Positions 34,101-42,421 of a stretch of DNA of 64,000 nucleotides are shown in pieces. Positions within the stretch are counted from its first letter, which is position 1. Every line of letters starts with the position of its first letter. The DNA is from Prevotella merdae. GTDB lineage: Bacteria; Bacteroidota; Bacteroidia; Bacteroidales; Bacteroidaceae. Location of the stretch: NCBI RefSeq assembly GCF_900290275.1, contig NZ_LT985323.1, positions 1,358,559-1,422,558 of the forward strand, written 5' to 3'. Both the position numbers and the translations under genes were made by a program. The notes below the pieces were generated by a model. The model ran no database searches, was not told where the DNA came from, and was given only the letters and a program-made list of their open reading frames with translations.

Positions 34101-34896
34101 AAGATACGGACAGGTATATCAGTCGGAACAGTCGTCTATGCAGAACTCGCTATTTGGCGATATGGGGGGCGTGGAGATAACAACTCCGCCAATACCAACA
34201 GTTGAGCCTTGGAGCACAATGGAACTGCTTAAGAAGGAACGCGAACTTGTAGGCATCTATCTTTCAGCGCATCCGCTTGACGATTATGCCGTAGTGCTTA
34301 ACCATATGTGCAACCTTAAGTGTACGCAAATAGGGCGCGAGATGGACAAAAAAGAACTGTCTAAGTTTGAGGAACTATCGTTTGGCGGCATCGTTACATC
34401 CGTGTCGTCGCGTTGGACCAAGACCAATAAACCCTTCGGTATTGTCACTATCGAAGACTTTGAAGGCGCTGGCGAGATAGCTCTATTTGGTGAGGAGTGG
34501 ACAAAATGGCAGAGTATGTTGCAAGAGGAATATCCCGTCTACATCACAGCAAAATGTCAGCAACGCTTCCGCAACAACCCCGACGCCTATGATTTGGTGA
34601 TAAAGAAGATAGAGTTCTTAAGCGATGTAAAGGACAAGTCGATAGACAAGTTTACCATATACATCGACTCTACCTTGTTTGCCGACTCGTGCATGACCGA
34701 CCTCGAGACGATGTTGCGCAGCAATACGGGGCAGGTGCCGCTTTACTTTAACATTCACGATATCGAGCACAACACCAATATCGAGATGTTCTGTCGCAAT
34801 GTTGCGGTGGATGTCAACAAGAAACTACTGACATTCCTTGACGAGATGGACAAGCAAGTAGGCGAGCACCAAAGTGTGCGCTATGCAATTAACTAA
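31156..34896 (+). CDS. dnaE: DNA polymerase III subunit alpha
   Basis: Starting at 31156 gives 1246 residues. The longer open frame from 31018 adds 46 residues that include the promoter and are not conserved. Domains in order: an N-terminal PHP domain (HLHVHTYYSILDG at the start), the family C polymerase palm with acidic residues in GPGRGSAAGSVVAY and PDIDTDFDDDGR, fingers and tandem helix-hairpin-helix (GLSAIKGMGDAAAVNII), then an OB fold (LSFGGIVTSVSSRWTK). It is the replicative DNA polymerase catalytic subunit. Transcribed alone, followed 129 bases later by thioredoxin. Confidence 0.97.
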   Translation: MEDFIHLHVHTYYSILDGQSPVQKIVDKAVANGMRGMAITDHGNMFGVKELYNYCNKINGKLKDEGKEPFKPIFGCEMYVAHRRKSDRVKEKGDMGGYHLIVLAKNYKGYKNLIKLVSRAWVDGYYMRPRTDREDLEKYHEDLIVCSACIAGEVPSKILKGDMAGAREALEWYKRVFGDDYYLELQRHEVKDPHQRANRETFPLQQRANKELISLAHEYGIKLVCTNDCHFVDQENAEAHDHLLCLATGKDLDDPNRMLYSKQEWFKTREEMNAIFSDVPEALSNTLEILDKVEFYSIDHAPIMPFFPIPEEFGTEEETRKRISPEQLFREFTTDENGNEIMSHEDAEKKIKKLGGLDKLYRIKFEADYLAKLAYDGAKKLYGDPLTDEVHERIKFELHIMKTMGFPGYFLIVQDFINSARDELGVMVGPGRGSAAGSVVAYCLGITKIDPIKYDLLFERFLNPDRISLPDIDTDFDDDGRGKVLEWVEDKYGHDKVAHIITYGTMATKNSIKDVARVEKLPLDISNRLCKAIPDKLPDGLKMNLPNAIKCVPELRDAEASANPLLANTIKYAKMLEGTVRGTGIHACGTIICRDAISEWVPVSTAEDKSDPGHKLLATQYDGHVIEETGLIKMDFLGLSTLSIMKETVENIRLTQGFTLDLDTIPIDDELTYKLYQEGRTIGTFQFESAGMQKYLRELRPTVFEDLIAMNALYRPGPMDYIPSFIARKNGKEEIKYDIPCMEKYLKDTYGITVYQEQVMLLSRQLANFTRGESDALRKAMGKKKKAIVDAMKPKFIEGGKKNGHDPKILEKIWADWEKFASYAFNKSHATCYSWVAYQTAYLKAHYPAEFMAGNMSRCISDITKITKLMSECQSMGIPCLGPDVNESQRKFSANKKGEVRFGLSAIKGMGDAAAVNIIAEREKNGPYKDIFDFVQRVNLSAVNRKAMESLALSGGFDSFGIRREQYFGLNAKGDTFVETLLRYGQVYQSEQSSMQNSLFGDMGGVEITTPPIPTVEPWSTMELLKKERELVGIYLSAHPLDDYAVVLNHMCNLKCTQIGREMDKKELSKFEELSFGGIVTSVSSRWTKTNKPFGIVTIEDFEGAGEIALFGEEWTKWQSMLQEEYPVYITAKCQQRFRNNPDAYDLVIKKIEFLSDVKDKSIDKFTIYIDSTLFADSCMTDLETMLRSNTGQVPLYFNIHDIEHNTNIEMFCRNVAVDVNKKLLTFLDEMDKQVGEHQSVRYAIN

Positions 34897-35025
34897 CAGC
34901 AGGAGGCGCTGTTGCAAGTATTTGGCACAGACTTTGATATTAAAAAATTATCAGCTTTGCATTATTGATAAATCATTAGCGATATATATAACAATAAATA
35001 ATAAACCCAATAAAATTTAGGAAAA

Positions 35026-35340
35026 ATGGAAGTAACAATCACAAACGAGAACATCGAGCAGTATAAGAATGGCTCTCTGCCATTGGTGGTAGACCTTTGG
35101 GCAACATGGTGTGGTCCTTGTCGCATGATAGCTCCTATCGTGTCGAAACTTGCCGAGGAATACGACGGCAAGATAGTTGTAGGTAAGTGCGACGTTGAGG
35201 AGAACGACGATGTAGCTGCAGAGTATCGTGTACGCAATATCCCTACATTGCTCTTCTTTAAGGGTGGCGAACTCGTAGGCAAGCATGTAGGTGCCATTAC
35301 AGAGGGCGACCTCAAGGCAAAGTTCGACGAACTGCTGTAA
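35026..35340 (+). CDS. trxA: Thioredoxin
   Basis: The 104-residue protein is a classical thioredoxin with the active site W28-C-G-P-C32 in LWATWCGPCRMIAP, the cis-proline region RNIPTLLFF and a normal length. It is a cytoplasmic disulfide reductase that keeps protein thiols reduced and, in anaerobes such as this, supports recovery from oxygen stress and supplies ribonucleotide reductase and peroxidases. It lacks a signal peptide. It follows dnaE, an arrangement I have seen in Bacteroidetes, and ends in its own terminator. Confidence 0.96.
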   Translation: MEVTITNENIEQYKNGSLPLVVDLWATWCGPCRMIAPIVSKLAEEYDGKIVVGKCDVEENDDVAAEYRVRNIPTLLFFKGGELVGKHVGAITEGDLKAKFDELL

Positions 35341-35364
35341 GCTGACACCTTATAATATAATAAG

Positions 35365-35418
35365 TGGCGCAAACCATTAGGCTGCATATCAGCATAAAGG
35401 TTTGCGCCATTATTGTTT
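35365..35418 (+). terminator. Rho-independent terminator of trxA
   Basis: Eleven-base perfect arms (35365-35375 and 35399-35409, TGGCGCAAACC and its complement) flank a 23-base loop with its own short stem, followed by a T-rich tract to 35420. Confidence 0.88.
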
Positions 35419-35421
35419 TTG

Positions 35422-35907
35422 GGTTCATCCGATATTTGGAGTGATACAAGCTGGAGTTTATCGTGGAGGTTGGTATCTTGATGTTGGTGTAATGGACGTA
35501 TAAATTATAGCTCGTATAATGAACGTATAATTTTACTTGTAGTTCTTTTGTATGTAGTTCCCACAGAATGCACAGACCACACAGAAGCCTAGGGGCTTAA
35601 GCTTTTCGAATCCACAGAATGGCCTACGCTTCGCGATGCAAGAATCCACAGAAATGATTGCTTGCGCCACCATAGGCAGCGAACCATGCTTAACCTCGGC
35701 GACGCTACACAAGCAATCAATTCTGTGCCTTCTGTCGTATGACGCGCAGCGTCTATACGCTCTGTGGATTCCAAAACTTTAAGCCCGTAGGCTTCTGTGT
35801 GGTCTGTGCGTTCTGTGGGAACTACAAGCAAAGGAGATACAAGTACAAGAGCCTCTCCCCGATAAACTGCAATTTACAATTCTATCACTCCAAATTCTGG
35901 ATGAACC
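35422..35907. repeat. Long interrupted palindrome, candidate MITE
   Basis: Three nested blocks pair across about 486 bases. The outer 25-base block (35422-35446) pairs with 35883-35907, cores GGTTCATCC and GGATGAACC. A middle block near 35451-35469 (GAGTTTATCG) pairs with the region around 35857-35875. The inner 66-base block (35554-35619) pairs with 35760-35825 with few mismatches; its motif CCACAGAATGCACAGACCAC is echoed as GTGGTCTGTGCGTTCTGTGG. The centre holds yet another pair containing GATTGCTTG / CAAGCAATC. No transposase is encoded. The structure suits a non-autonomous foldback or miniature transposable element. Confidence 0.75.
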
Positions 35908-36013
35908 TGTTTTGGTTGGTGCCAGATATCGAATGTGGTGCAATAGAAGGCTATATACGGGATGTACTTTGTTTATATTTCTATCCCAATTAGCCCAGTA
36001 CCGTTTTTAGTAC

Positions 36014-36101
36014 CATATAACTGGTACTGCAGTTTCATATAACTGGTACTGGAGTTTTATATAACTGGTACTGCAGTTTATATTGACTGGTACTGGGGTT
36101 T
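36014..36101. repeat. 22-23-bp tandem repeat, four copies
   Basis: Units start at 36014, 36036, 36059 and 36080 and share ATAACTGGTACTGCAGTTT with small changes. Each contains CTGGTAC, and a degenerate half copy (AGTACC) precedes the array. It lies 77 bases upstream of the symporter -33 box. It may be a multi-copy regulator site or simply slippage-prone DNA. Confidence 0.85.
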
Positions 36102-36177
36102 ATATTAATATACAAGCAGCTTGCATCTATATGCCTGCATTTTTTCGAATATTTTGTCACCTAATTCAGTATGTTTC

Positions 36178-36208
36178 ATTGTTTTTAAAGAAAAAGTCGC
36201 TATCTTTG
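36178..36208 (+). promoter_or_regulatory. Promoter of the dicarboxylate/amino acid symporter
   Basis: ATTG (36178-36181), a 19-base spacer and TATCTTTG (36201-36208) match the Bacteroidetes promoter. A leader of about 85 bases follows, containing a direct repeat of AACGTATA at about 36258 and 36280. Confidence 0.75.
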
Positions 36209-36297
36209 TAGCTCTTCGCATTGAAGTACAGAATATTTATAACAATTACGCCTGAAAACGTATATATTACGCTCAAAAACGTATAAACCAAAAAGAT

Positions 36298-37569
36298 ATG
36301 GATAACAATACAGTAAACAATGTTGACAACCTGGAGGTAAAACCCCACTCATGTGCCGACTCGCAGAACTTTTGGCTGTGGCTCGGAGCGCTTGTCATTG
36401 GTGGCGTGCTTGGTATGCTCGGCATCGAATGGATAAATACGGCTGCCAACTTTATAGCCACAGTCTTTACACGCTTGTTCCAGTTCATAGCCGTGCCTAC
36501 TATTGCTTTGGCCGTAACTATTACGCTTGCAACATTCGGAACACGTAAGGACACGGGCCGAATATTCCGCCGTACCATTACCTATACTCTGCTTACAACG
36601 ATAGCTGCTTCGGCTGTGGGCATGTTGCTCTATCGTATTATCAGTCCTGGCAACTTGCCTACCGAACTTGTGCATAGCAGCAAGGCTGCCGACGCTATAC
36701 CGCATGAGGTACAGGGTGCCGCGTCTTATTACGAATATGTGTTGGGCATTGTGCCCGACAACATTATGCGACCCTTCTTCGAGGGCAACGTTCTCTCCGT
36801 GCTTCTTATTGCCGTTGCCGTGGGCATAGCGCTTGCCAAGATGCCCGATACCGACAACAAACGCACGCTGATGAGCGGACTATCTGGTCTGCAGGACCTT
36901 GTGTCAAAGCTCATCCATTGGCTTATCCACGCCTTGCCATTAGGCATTCTTGCCTTTGCAGCACAATTGTCGGCTGAGGTTTCAACAGGAGTAGTGGTGT
37001 CGTCTATAGGCAAGTATGTAGCCGTGATATTGGGTGGCAATGTGTTGCAGTTCTTTGTTGTGCTGCCATTGTTCTTGGTGGCTCGTGGATTAAATCCAAT
37101 AAAGGTTATGCGCGCAATGACGCCAGCTGTGCTTATGGCTTTGTTTACCAAGAGCTCGGCAGCTACATTGCCGGTAACAATACAAAGTGCTGAGGAACGA
37201 CTGGGCGTAGATTCAAAGGTGGCGCGATTTGTGCTTCCTATCTGTACTACCATAAATATGAATGGCTGTGCAGCCTTCATCTTCGTAACCTCATTGTTTG
37301 TTATGCAGAATGGGGGAGTGGATTTATCGCTTTCCACAATGATAGTATGGCTCTTTATATCCGTAATTGCTGCTATAGGCAATGCCGGTGTGCCAATGGG
37401 CTGCTATTTCCTTACACTATCTCTGATGTCGGGTATTGGTGCCCCGATAGCAATATTAGGAATCATCCTACCCGTTTTCTCTGTGCTTGACATGATAGAA
37501 ACAGCCGAAAATGTATGGTCCGACTCGTGTGTTGCGGCAATGACCGACCACGACCTTAAGAGAGGATAA
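36298..37569 (+). CDS. Dicarboxylate/amino acid:cation symporter (DAACS, GltP-like)
   Basis: The 423-residue protein is a member of the glutamate/aspartate transporter family. About eight membrane spans and two re-entrant hairpins are expected. The substrate-site signatures are visible: SSAATLPVTI in HP1, TTINMNGCAAF in TM7 (the usual NMDG reads NMNG here) and GVPMGCYFLT in HP2. It is a sodium- or proton-driven importer of glutamate, aspartate or related acids at the inner membrane. It converges with the hut operon, whose product is glutamate, and shares a bidirectional terminator with it, so uptake or efflux of glutamate is a reasonable role. The Asp-to-Asn change in TM7 may alter ion coupling. 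Confidence 0.92.
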   Translation: MDNNTVNNVDNLEVKPHSCADSQNFWLWLGALVIGGVLGMLGIEWINTAANFIATVFTRLFQFIAVPTIALAVTITLATFGTRKDTGRIFRRTITYTLLTTIAASAVGMLLYRIISPGNLPTELVHSSKAADAIPHEVQGAASYYEYVLGIVPDNIMRPFFEGNVLSVLLIAVAVGIALAKMPDTDNKRTLMSGLSGLQDLVSKLIHWLIHALPLGILAFAAQLSAEVSTGVVVSSIGKYVAVILGGNVLQFFVVLPLFLVARGLNPIKVMRAMTPAVLMALFTKSSAATLPVTIQSAEERLGVDSKVARFVLPICTTINMNGCAAFIFVTSLFVMQNGGVDLSLSTMIVWLFISVIAAIGNAGVPMGCYFLTLSLMSGIGAPIAILGIILPVFSVLDMIETAENVWSDSCVAAMTDHDLKRG

Positions 37570-37570
37570 T

Positions 37571-37624
37571 AAAAGAGAGGGAGTCAAAATGGAAGTTAAA
37601 GGAAGTTTTGGCCCCCTCCTTTTA
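37571..37624. terminator. Bidirectional terminator between symporter and hut operon
   Basis: A-rich left arm (AAAAGAGAGGGAGTCAAAA) pairs imperfectly with TTTTGGCCCCCTCCTTTT across a 16-base loop. T-rich stretches follow on both strands, matching two genes that end face to face. Confidence 0.7.
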
Positions 37625-37625
37625 A

Positions 37626-38861
37626 TTATAACACCTTTCCGCCCAATACCACCTTATTGACTATAGGTGTGGTGTAGGCGTAAGGAATGTAGTAGACCGA
37701 CGGTAGTGGGGTAGTAATAAAGAAGTTTGCCACTTTACCTTTGGCTATGCTACCATAATTCTTGCTTTCGCCCATAGCGAATGCGCCGTTGATTGTTGCG
37801 GCATTAAGAGCCTCGTTGGGCAGCAATCTCATCTTTATACAAGCCAATGAAACCACAAACTTCATATCTCCCGAAGGTGTAGAGCCAGGGTTATAGTCGC
37901 TGGCAATTGCTACTCCCAATCCAGCGTCTATCATCTTGCGACCCTTGCCATAAGGCATGTTAAGGAAGAATGAAGTACCTGGCAATAGGGTAGGCATAGT
38001 ATTGCTGTCGCGCAGAATGTCAATTTCCTCCACCGTCATACTTTCGAGATGGTCTACCGACAAAGCATTATGTTTAACCCCAATCTCTACACCACCCGAC
38101 GATGCAAGTTCGTCTGCATGAATTTTTGGCCGCATTCCCCACGTGGCAGCAGCTTCAAGAATACGGGCAGTATCCTTGGTTGTAAAGAATCCGCGGTCGC
38201 AAAACACGTCCACAAAATCGGCAAGGCGTTGACGTCCCACCTCAGGTATCATCTCGTTGATGATAAGCTCCACATACTCGTCTTGCGACATGCCTCGAGC
38301 TACGGCGTGCGCTCCAAGGAATGTAGACACAATCTTAGCTGGCGAACTCTCCTTCATACGTTGTATAACGCGTAGCATCTTAAGCTCGTCTTCAAGGTTA
38401 AGGCCGTAACCGCTCTTTATCTCTATACATCCGGTGCCCTTCCTTATTACCTCGTCCAGACGTGTCATTGCCTGACGATACAAATCGTCCTCCGAAGTGT
38501 TGTGCAAGAGATCAGCCGAATTGAGTATACCACCACCACGTTTAGCTATCTCTTCATAGCTAAGTCCGTTGATTTTGTCAACAAACTCTCTCTCCCTACT
38601 TCCTGCATAAACGATATGCGTGTGCGAGTCGCACCATGATGGCAACACCATTCCGCCTTCTGCGTCTATGGTGTTGTCTATATCCGATATATGTGGCATG
38701 CCGTCTGCCATACTGCCAAACTGGGCAATGCGTCCGTCTTCTATAAGTAGCCAGGCATTGTCAATGGTGTTGAATGTAGCCATCTCCTTGCCTTGCAGAC
38801 GTGGTTTGGGTTTGTATTCAATACCGGTAAGGCAACTTATGTTCTTTACAAGTTGTTTCAT
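37626..38861 (-). CDS. hutI: Imidazolonepropionase
   Basis: The 411-residue protein is the amidohydrolase of histidine breakdown. It opens the ring of 4-imidazolone-5-propanoate to N-formimino-L-glutamate. The metal site H80-x-H82 lies in CDSHTHIVYAGSREREF, and further ligands are in IHADELASSGG and the DYNPGSTPS segment near the C-terminus. The length is normal and no signal peptide is present. It is the last gene of the hut operon, four bases behind hutH, and faces the symporter across a shared terminator. Confidence 0.96.
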   Translation of the reverse strand: MKQLVKNISCLTGIEYKPKPRLQGKEMATFNTIDNAWLLIEDGRIAQFGSMADGMPHISDIDNTIDAEGGMVLPSWCDSHTHIVYAGSREREFVDKINGLSYEEIAKRGGGILNSADLLHNTSEDDLYRQAMTRLDEVIRKGTGCIEIKSGYGLNLEDELKMLRVIQRMKESSPAKIVSTFLGAHAVARGMSQDEYVELIINEMIPEVGRQRLADFVDVFCDRGFFTTKDTARILEAAATWGMRPKIHADELASSGGVEIGVKHNALSVDHLESMTVEEIDILRDSNTMPTLLPGTSFFLNMPYGKGRKMIDAGLGVAIASDYNPGSTPSGDMKFVVSLACIKMRLLPNEALNAATINGAFAMGESKNYGSIAKGKVANFFITTPLPSVYYIPYAYTTPIVNKVVLGGKVL

Positions 38862-38865
38862 AGTA

Positions 38866-40344
38866 TTACTTCCTCAAGAAATCAATAGAGTGTGCAATAT
38901 GTGGATACATTACCTCGTCGTCAACTATGAATGGCACAACCTTGCGGTAGTTGTTGTGTATAGTCTCTATTATTTCAGACGACCTTAACGGGCGACGGAA
39001 GTCGAGTGCCTGTGCCGCGTTAAACAACTCAATGGCAAGCACACGCTCTGTATTTAGCACAACCTTGTACAGTTTTATGGCAGCGTTGGCACCCATACTT
39101 ACATGGTCTTCCTGACCTTGGCTTGACGGAATGCTATCTACAGACGATGGTGTAGCCAACGATTTGTTGAGGCTTACTATAGAAGCAGCTGTATACTGAG
39201 GTATCATAAAGCCACTGTTAACACCTGGATTGGCTACAAGGAAACTGGGCAAGCCACGTGTGCCACTAACCAACTTGTATATACGACGTTCGGATATATT
39301 GGCAAGCTCGCACATGGCAATAGCAAGAAAGTCCATAGGCATGGCTATTGGTTCGCCGTGGAAGTTGCCTGCTGATATTATAATATCTTCGTCTGGACAA
39401 ACAGTAGGATTGTCGGTAGCCGAGTTTACCTCCACGTCAACCACCGACCTTACATATTCTATAGTGTCCTTCACCGTGCCGTGTACTTGCGGAATACATC
39501 TGAACGAATAGGGGTCTTGCACGTATGTCTTGGGTTTCTCAATAATCTGACTGCCCTCAAGAAGTTCTCTCATACGAGCTGCCGTAACAATCTGTCCCTT
39601 GTGTGGACGCACTTGGTGTACTGCATCTGTAAAGGGAGCTGTAAGTCCGTAGTAGGCATCCAACGACATTGCGGCAATCTTGTCGGCCCAATCGCTAAGG
39701 CGTATAGACTGCAACAATGCCCATACAGCAAAGGCTCCCATATTCTGCGTACCATTGAGCAAGGCAAGACCTTCTTTTGAGGCAAGTTTTATAGGTTGCC
39801 AGTCGAACTTCTGTAGAACTTCAGCTCCCGACATAACCATGCCTTTGTGCTCTACCTCACCCAATCCTACCAAAGGTAGGCTGAGATGGGCAAGTGGAAC
39901 TAAATCGCCAGAAGCGCCAAGTGACCCTTGCATATAGACTACAGGATATATCTCATTGTTGAAGAAGTCGATAAGGCGGTTGACAGTAACAAGCTGACAT
40001 CCCGAGAAACCATAGCTCAACGACTGTATCTTGAGCAATAGCATAATCTTTACAATATCGTTAGGCACACGGTCGCCAGTACCACAGGCATGCGACATCA
40101 TAAGGTTGATTTGTAGTTGAGCCAAATAGTCGGAGCCGATACTAACGTTGCAAAGCGAGCCAAATCCGGTAGTGACACCATATATAGGTGTGGTAGATTC
40201 GGCTATCTTGCGGTCAAGATACTCGCGGCAGTCAACGATACGCTTGTGTGCATCATCGCTTAATTCTATTTTGTATCCACCATATACTATCTCGCCAATA
40301 CGCTCGATAGAGAGGTGTTCGGCTGAAATCTTGTGAATCTTCAT
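38866..40344 (-). CDS. hutH: Histidine ammonia-lyase
   Basis: The 492-residue protein removes ammonia from L-histidine to make trans-urocanate, the first step of the pathway. The three residues that cyclise into the MIO electrophile are A144-S145-G146 in GSLGASGDLVPLAHLSLP. Supporting active-site segments are YGVTTGFGSL near the N-terminus and SSQGQEDHVSMG near residue 415. The length is slightly below the typical 500. It sits between hutU and hutI on the same strand, with gaps of 39 and 4 bases. Confidence 0.97.
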   Translation of the reverse strand: MKIHKISAEHLSIERIGEIVYGGYKIELSDDAHKRIVDCREYLDRKIAESTTPIYGVTTGFGSLCNVSIGSDYLAQLQINLMMSHACGTGDRVPNDIVKIMLLLKIQSLSYGFSGCQLVTVNRLIDFFNNEIYPVVYMQGSLGASGDLVPLAHLSLPLVGLGEVEHKGMVMSGAEVLQKFDWQPIKLASKEGLALLNGTQNMGAFAVWALLQSIRLSDWADKIAAMSLDAYYGLTAPFTDAVHQVRPHKGQIVTAARMRELLEGSQIIEKPKTYVQDPYSFRCIPQVHGTVKDTIEYVRSVVDVEVNSATDNPTVCPDEDIIISAGNFHGEPIAMPMDFLAIAMCELANISERRIYKLVSGTRGLPSFLVANPGVNSGFMIPQYTAASIVSLNKSLATPSSVDSIPSSQGQEDHVSMGANAAIKLYKVVLNTERVLAIELFNAAQALDFRRPLRSSEIIETIHNNYRKVVPFIVDDEVMYPHIAHSIDFLRK

Positions 40345-40383
40345 AAACTTAGGCTTTAGGATTGTTGGTTGTAATAGGATTTT

Positions 40384-42393
40384 TTAGTTGGCGTATTTGT
40401 TGATGATGTCGTCGTCCACAATGTTAGGCATTGTTACCTGCAAGCCATGCGAACGCATCATCTCGCGCTCAATACTGTGTATAGAGCCTTCGTTGCGTGC
40501 CCATGCACGGCGGGCAATACCATTGTTTACATCCCAGAAAAGCATCTCTTTGATGTGGCGATCGCTGTCTTTGCTTCCGTCTATCACCATACCGAAGCCA
40601 CCATTGACAACCTCGCCCCAGCCTACACCTCCGCCATTATGCAACGATACCCATGTGGCACCGCGGAAGGAGTCGCCTATAACGTTCTGTACAGCCATAT
40701 CGGCACAGAATTGTGAGCCATCGTAAATGTTGCTTGTTTCGCGGAAAGGCGAGTCGGTACCTGATACATCATGATGATCGCGCCCAAGTACTACGGGACG
40801 TGAGATTTCGCCCTTGCGTATTGCCTCGTTGAATGCCAGGGCTATCTTAGAACGTCCTTCGGCATCGGCATAAAGGATACGCGCCTGCGAACCTACAACA
40901 AGATGGTTGCGGCTTGCCTCACATATCCAGTGTATATTATCAGCCATCTGTTCCTTTATCTCGTCTGGCGCGCTCTGCATAATCTCTTGCATAACACGTG
41001 CAGCTATCTCATCGGTCTTGGCAAGGTCGGCTGGGTTGCCCGATGTGCATACCCATCTGAATGGACCGAATCCATAATCGAAGAACATCGGACCCATTAT
41101 ATCTTGCACGTACGACGGATATCTGAACTTGCCATCCTCATTACATATGTCGGCTCCAGCTCGTTTCGACTGCAAAAGGAAGGCGTTGCCATAGTCGAAG
41201 AAATACATGCCGTTTGCCGACAGACGGTTAATTGCAGCCACTTGTCTACGCAATGAAGCTTGTACGTGTTCGCGGAACTCGTCGGGGTTATCAGCCATCA
41301 TTTTCTTCGATTCTTCTAATGTAAGGTCGGCAGGATAGTATCCTCCTGCCCATGGATTGTGCAGAGAAGTTTGGTCGCTGCCTATATCCACGTGTATGCC
41401 CTCATCGGCAAGACGCTCCCAAAGGTCAACCACATTACCCACGTATGCCATAGACACCGTACGTCTGTCGGCTACACTCTTGCGTATAGCCGGTATCAAT
41501 TCGTCAAGATTGTCGTGAAGCTCGTCCACCCAACCTTGGTCGTAGCGCTTCTTTGCTGCAAGTGGGTTTATCTCTGCCACTACGCTTACCACGCCGGCTA
41601 TATTGCCTGCTTTAGGCTGTGCACCCGACATACCTCCAAGGCCAGACGATACAAACAGCATTCCGTGTATGTCATGCGCCGCGCCTTTGGCTTTTATCTG
41701 CTTGCGGCAAGCATTTAGTACGGTTATGGTGGTGCCGTGTACAATGCCCTGCGGACCTATATACATATACGATCCAGCAGTCATTTGTCCGTACTGGCTT
41801 ACACCAAGAGCGTTCATGCGCTCCCAATCGTCTGGCTTCGAGTAATTGGGTATAACCATGCCGTTGGTTACTACCACTCTCGGTGCATTTTGATGTGATG
41901 GGAACAGGCCAAGCGGATGTCCTGAGTACATAACTAAGGTTTGTTCGTCGGTCATCTCGCTAAGATATTTCATCACCAGGCGATATTGAGCCCAGTTTTG
42001 AAAAATAGCTCCGTTGCCTCCATACACAATGAGTTCGTGCGGATGCTGTGCTACCTCAGGGTTGAGATTGTTCTGAATCATCAGCATTATTGCAGCTGCC
42101 TGCTCGGAACGATGTGGATACTCGTCTATCGAACGGGCATACATCTCGTAACGAGGACGATAGCGGTACATGTATATACGGCCATACTTGTTGAGTTCGT
42201 CGATAAACTCGGGGGCCAAATCGGCATGTAGATGCTTGGGAAAGTAGCGTAGTGCATTGCGCAGAGCAAGCTGTCGCTCCTCGTGTGTTAGTATTTCCTT
42301 GCGTTTAGGCGCATGGTTTATGGTGTTGTCGTATGGCATTGGCTCGGGTAGAAAGTCGGGTATGCCAAGCTTAATTTCTTCTGAAAAGGTCAT
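40384..42393 (-). CDS. hutU: Urocanate hydratase (long form)
   Basis: The 669-residue protein hydrates urocanate to 4-imidazolone-5-propanoate using tightly bound NAD as an electrophile. Family segments are GNGAIFQNWAQYRLVM, YIGPQGIVHGTTITV, GLGGMSGAQPKAG and FRWVCTSGNPADL, containing the conserved cysteine. The common bacterial enzyme has about 555 residues; this one is over 100 residues longer and closer in size to animal urocanases, with extra sequence mainly at the N-terminus and within the C-terminal half. It is 28 bases behind ftcD in the operon. Confidence 0.95.
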   Translation of the reverse strand: MTFSEEIKLGIPDFLPEPMPYDNTINHAPKRKEILTHEERQLALRNALRYFPKHLHADLAPEFIDELNKYGRIYMYRYRPRYEMYARSIDEYPHRSEQAAAIMLMIQNNLNPEVAQHPHELIVYGGNGAIFQNWAQYRLVMKYLSEMTDEQTLVMYSGHPLGLFPSHQNAPRVVVTNGMVIPNYSKPDDWERMNALGVSQYGQMTAGSYMYIGPQGIVHGTTITVLNACRKQIKAKGAAHDIHGMLFVSSGLGGMSGAQPKAGNIAGVVSVVAEINPLAAKKRYDQGWVDELHDNLDELIPAIRKSVADRRTVSMAYVGNVVDLWERLADEGIHVDIGSDQTSLHNPWAGGYYPADLTLEESKKMMADNPDEFREHVQASLRRQVAAINRLSANGMYFFDYGNAFLLQSKRAGADICNEDGKFRYPSYVQDIMGPMFFDYGFGPFRWVCTSGNPADLAKTDEIAARVMQEIMQSAPDEIKEQMADNIHWICEASRNHLVVGSQARILYADAEGRSKIALAFNEAIRKGEISRPVVLGRDHHDVSGTDSPFRETSNIYDGSQFCADMAVQNVIGDSFRGATWVSLHNGGGVGWGEVVNGGFGMVIDGSKDSDRHIKEMLFWDVNNGIARRAWARNEGSIHSIEREMMRSHGLQVTMPNIVDDDIINKYAN

Positions 42394-42421
42394 AGATTAA
42401 AATTTTATGGAAGTCCAATAC

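Larger units (their letters stand above)
35341..36297. other. Gene-free kilobase between trxA and the symporter
   Basis: I find no credible gene in these 957 bases. They hold the trxA terminator, a long interrupted palindrome (35422-35907), a 22-base tandem repeat (36014-36101) and the symporter promoter (36178-36208). The open frames that run through the palindrome mirror one another on both strands and are by-products of the inverted repeat. Confidence 0.8.

Noticed and set aside
35600..35620. tRNA-like TTCGAATCC motif
   Set aside because: It resembles a T-arm but belongs to the palindrome; no cloverleaf can be built. I found no tRNA or rRNA gene anywhere in the window.
35589..35993. Small frames within the long palindrome
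   Set aside because: They occur in mirrored form on both strands as expected from an inverted repeat; none has a domain or a promoter.
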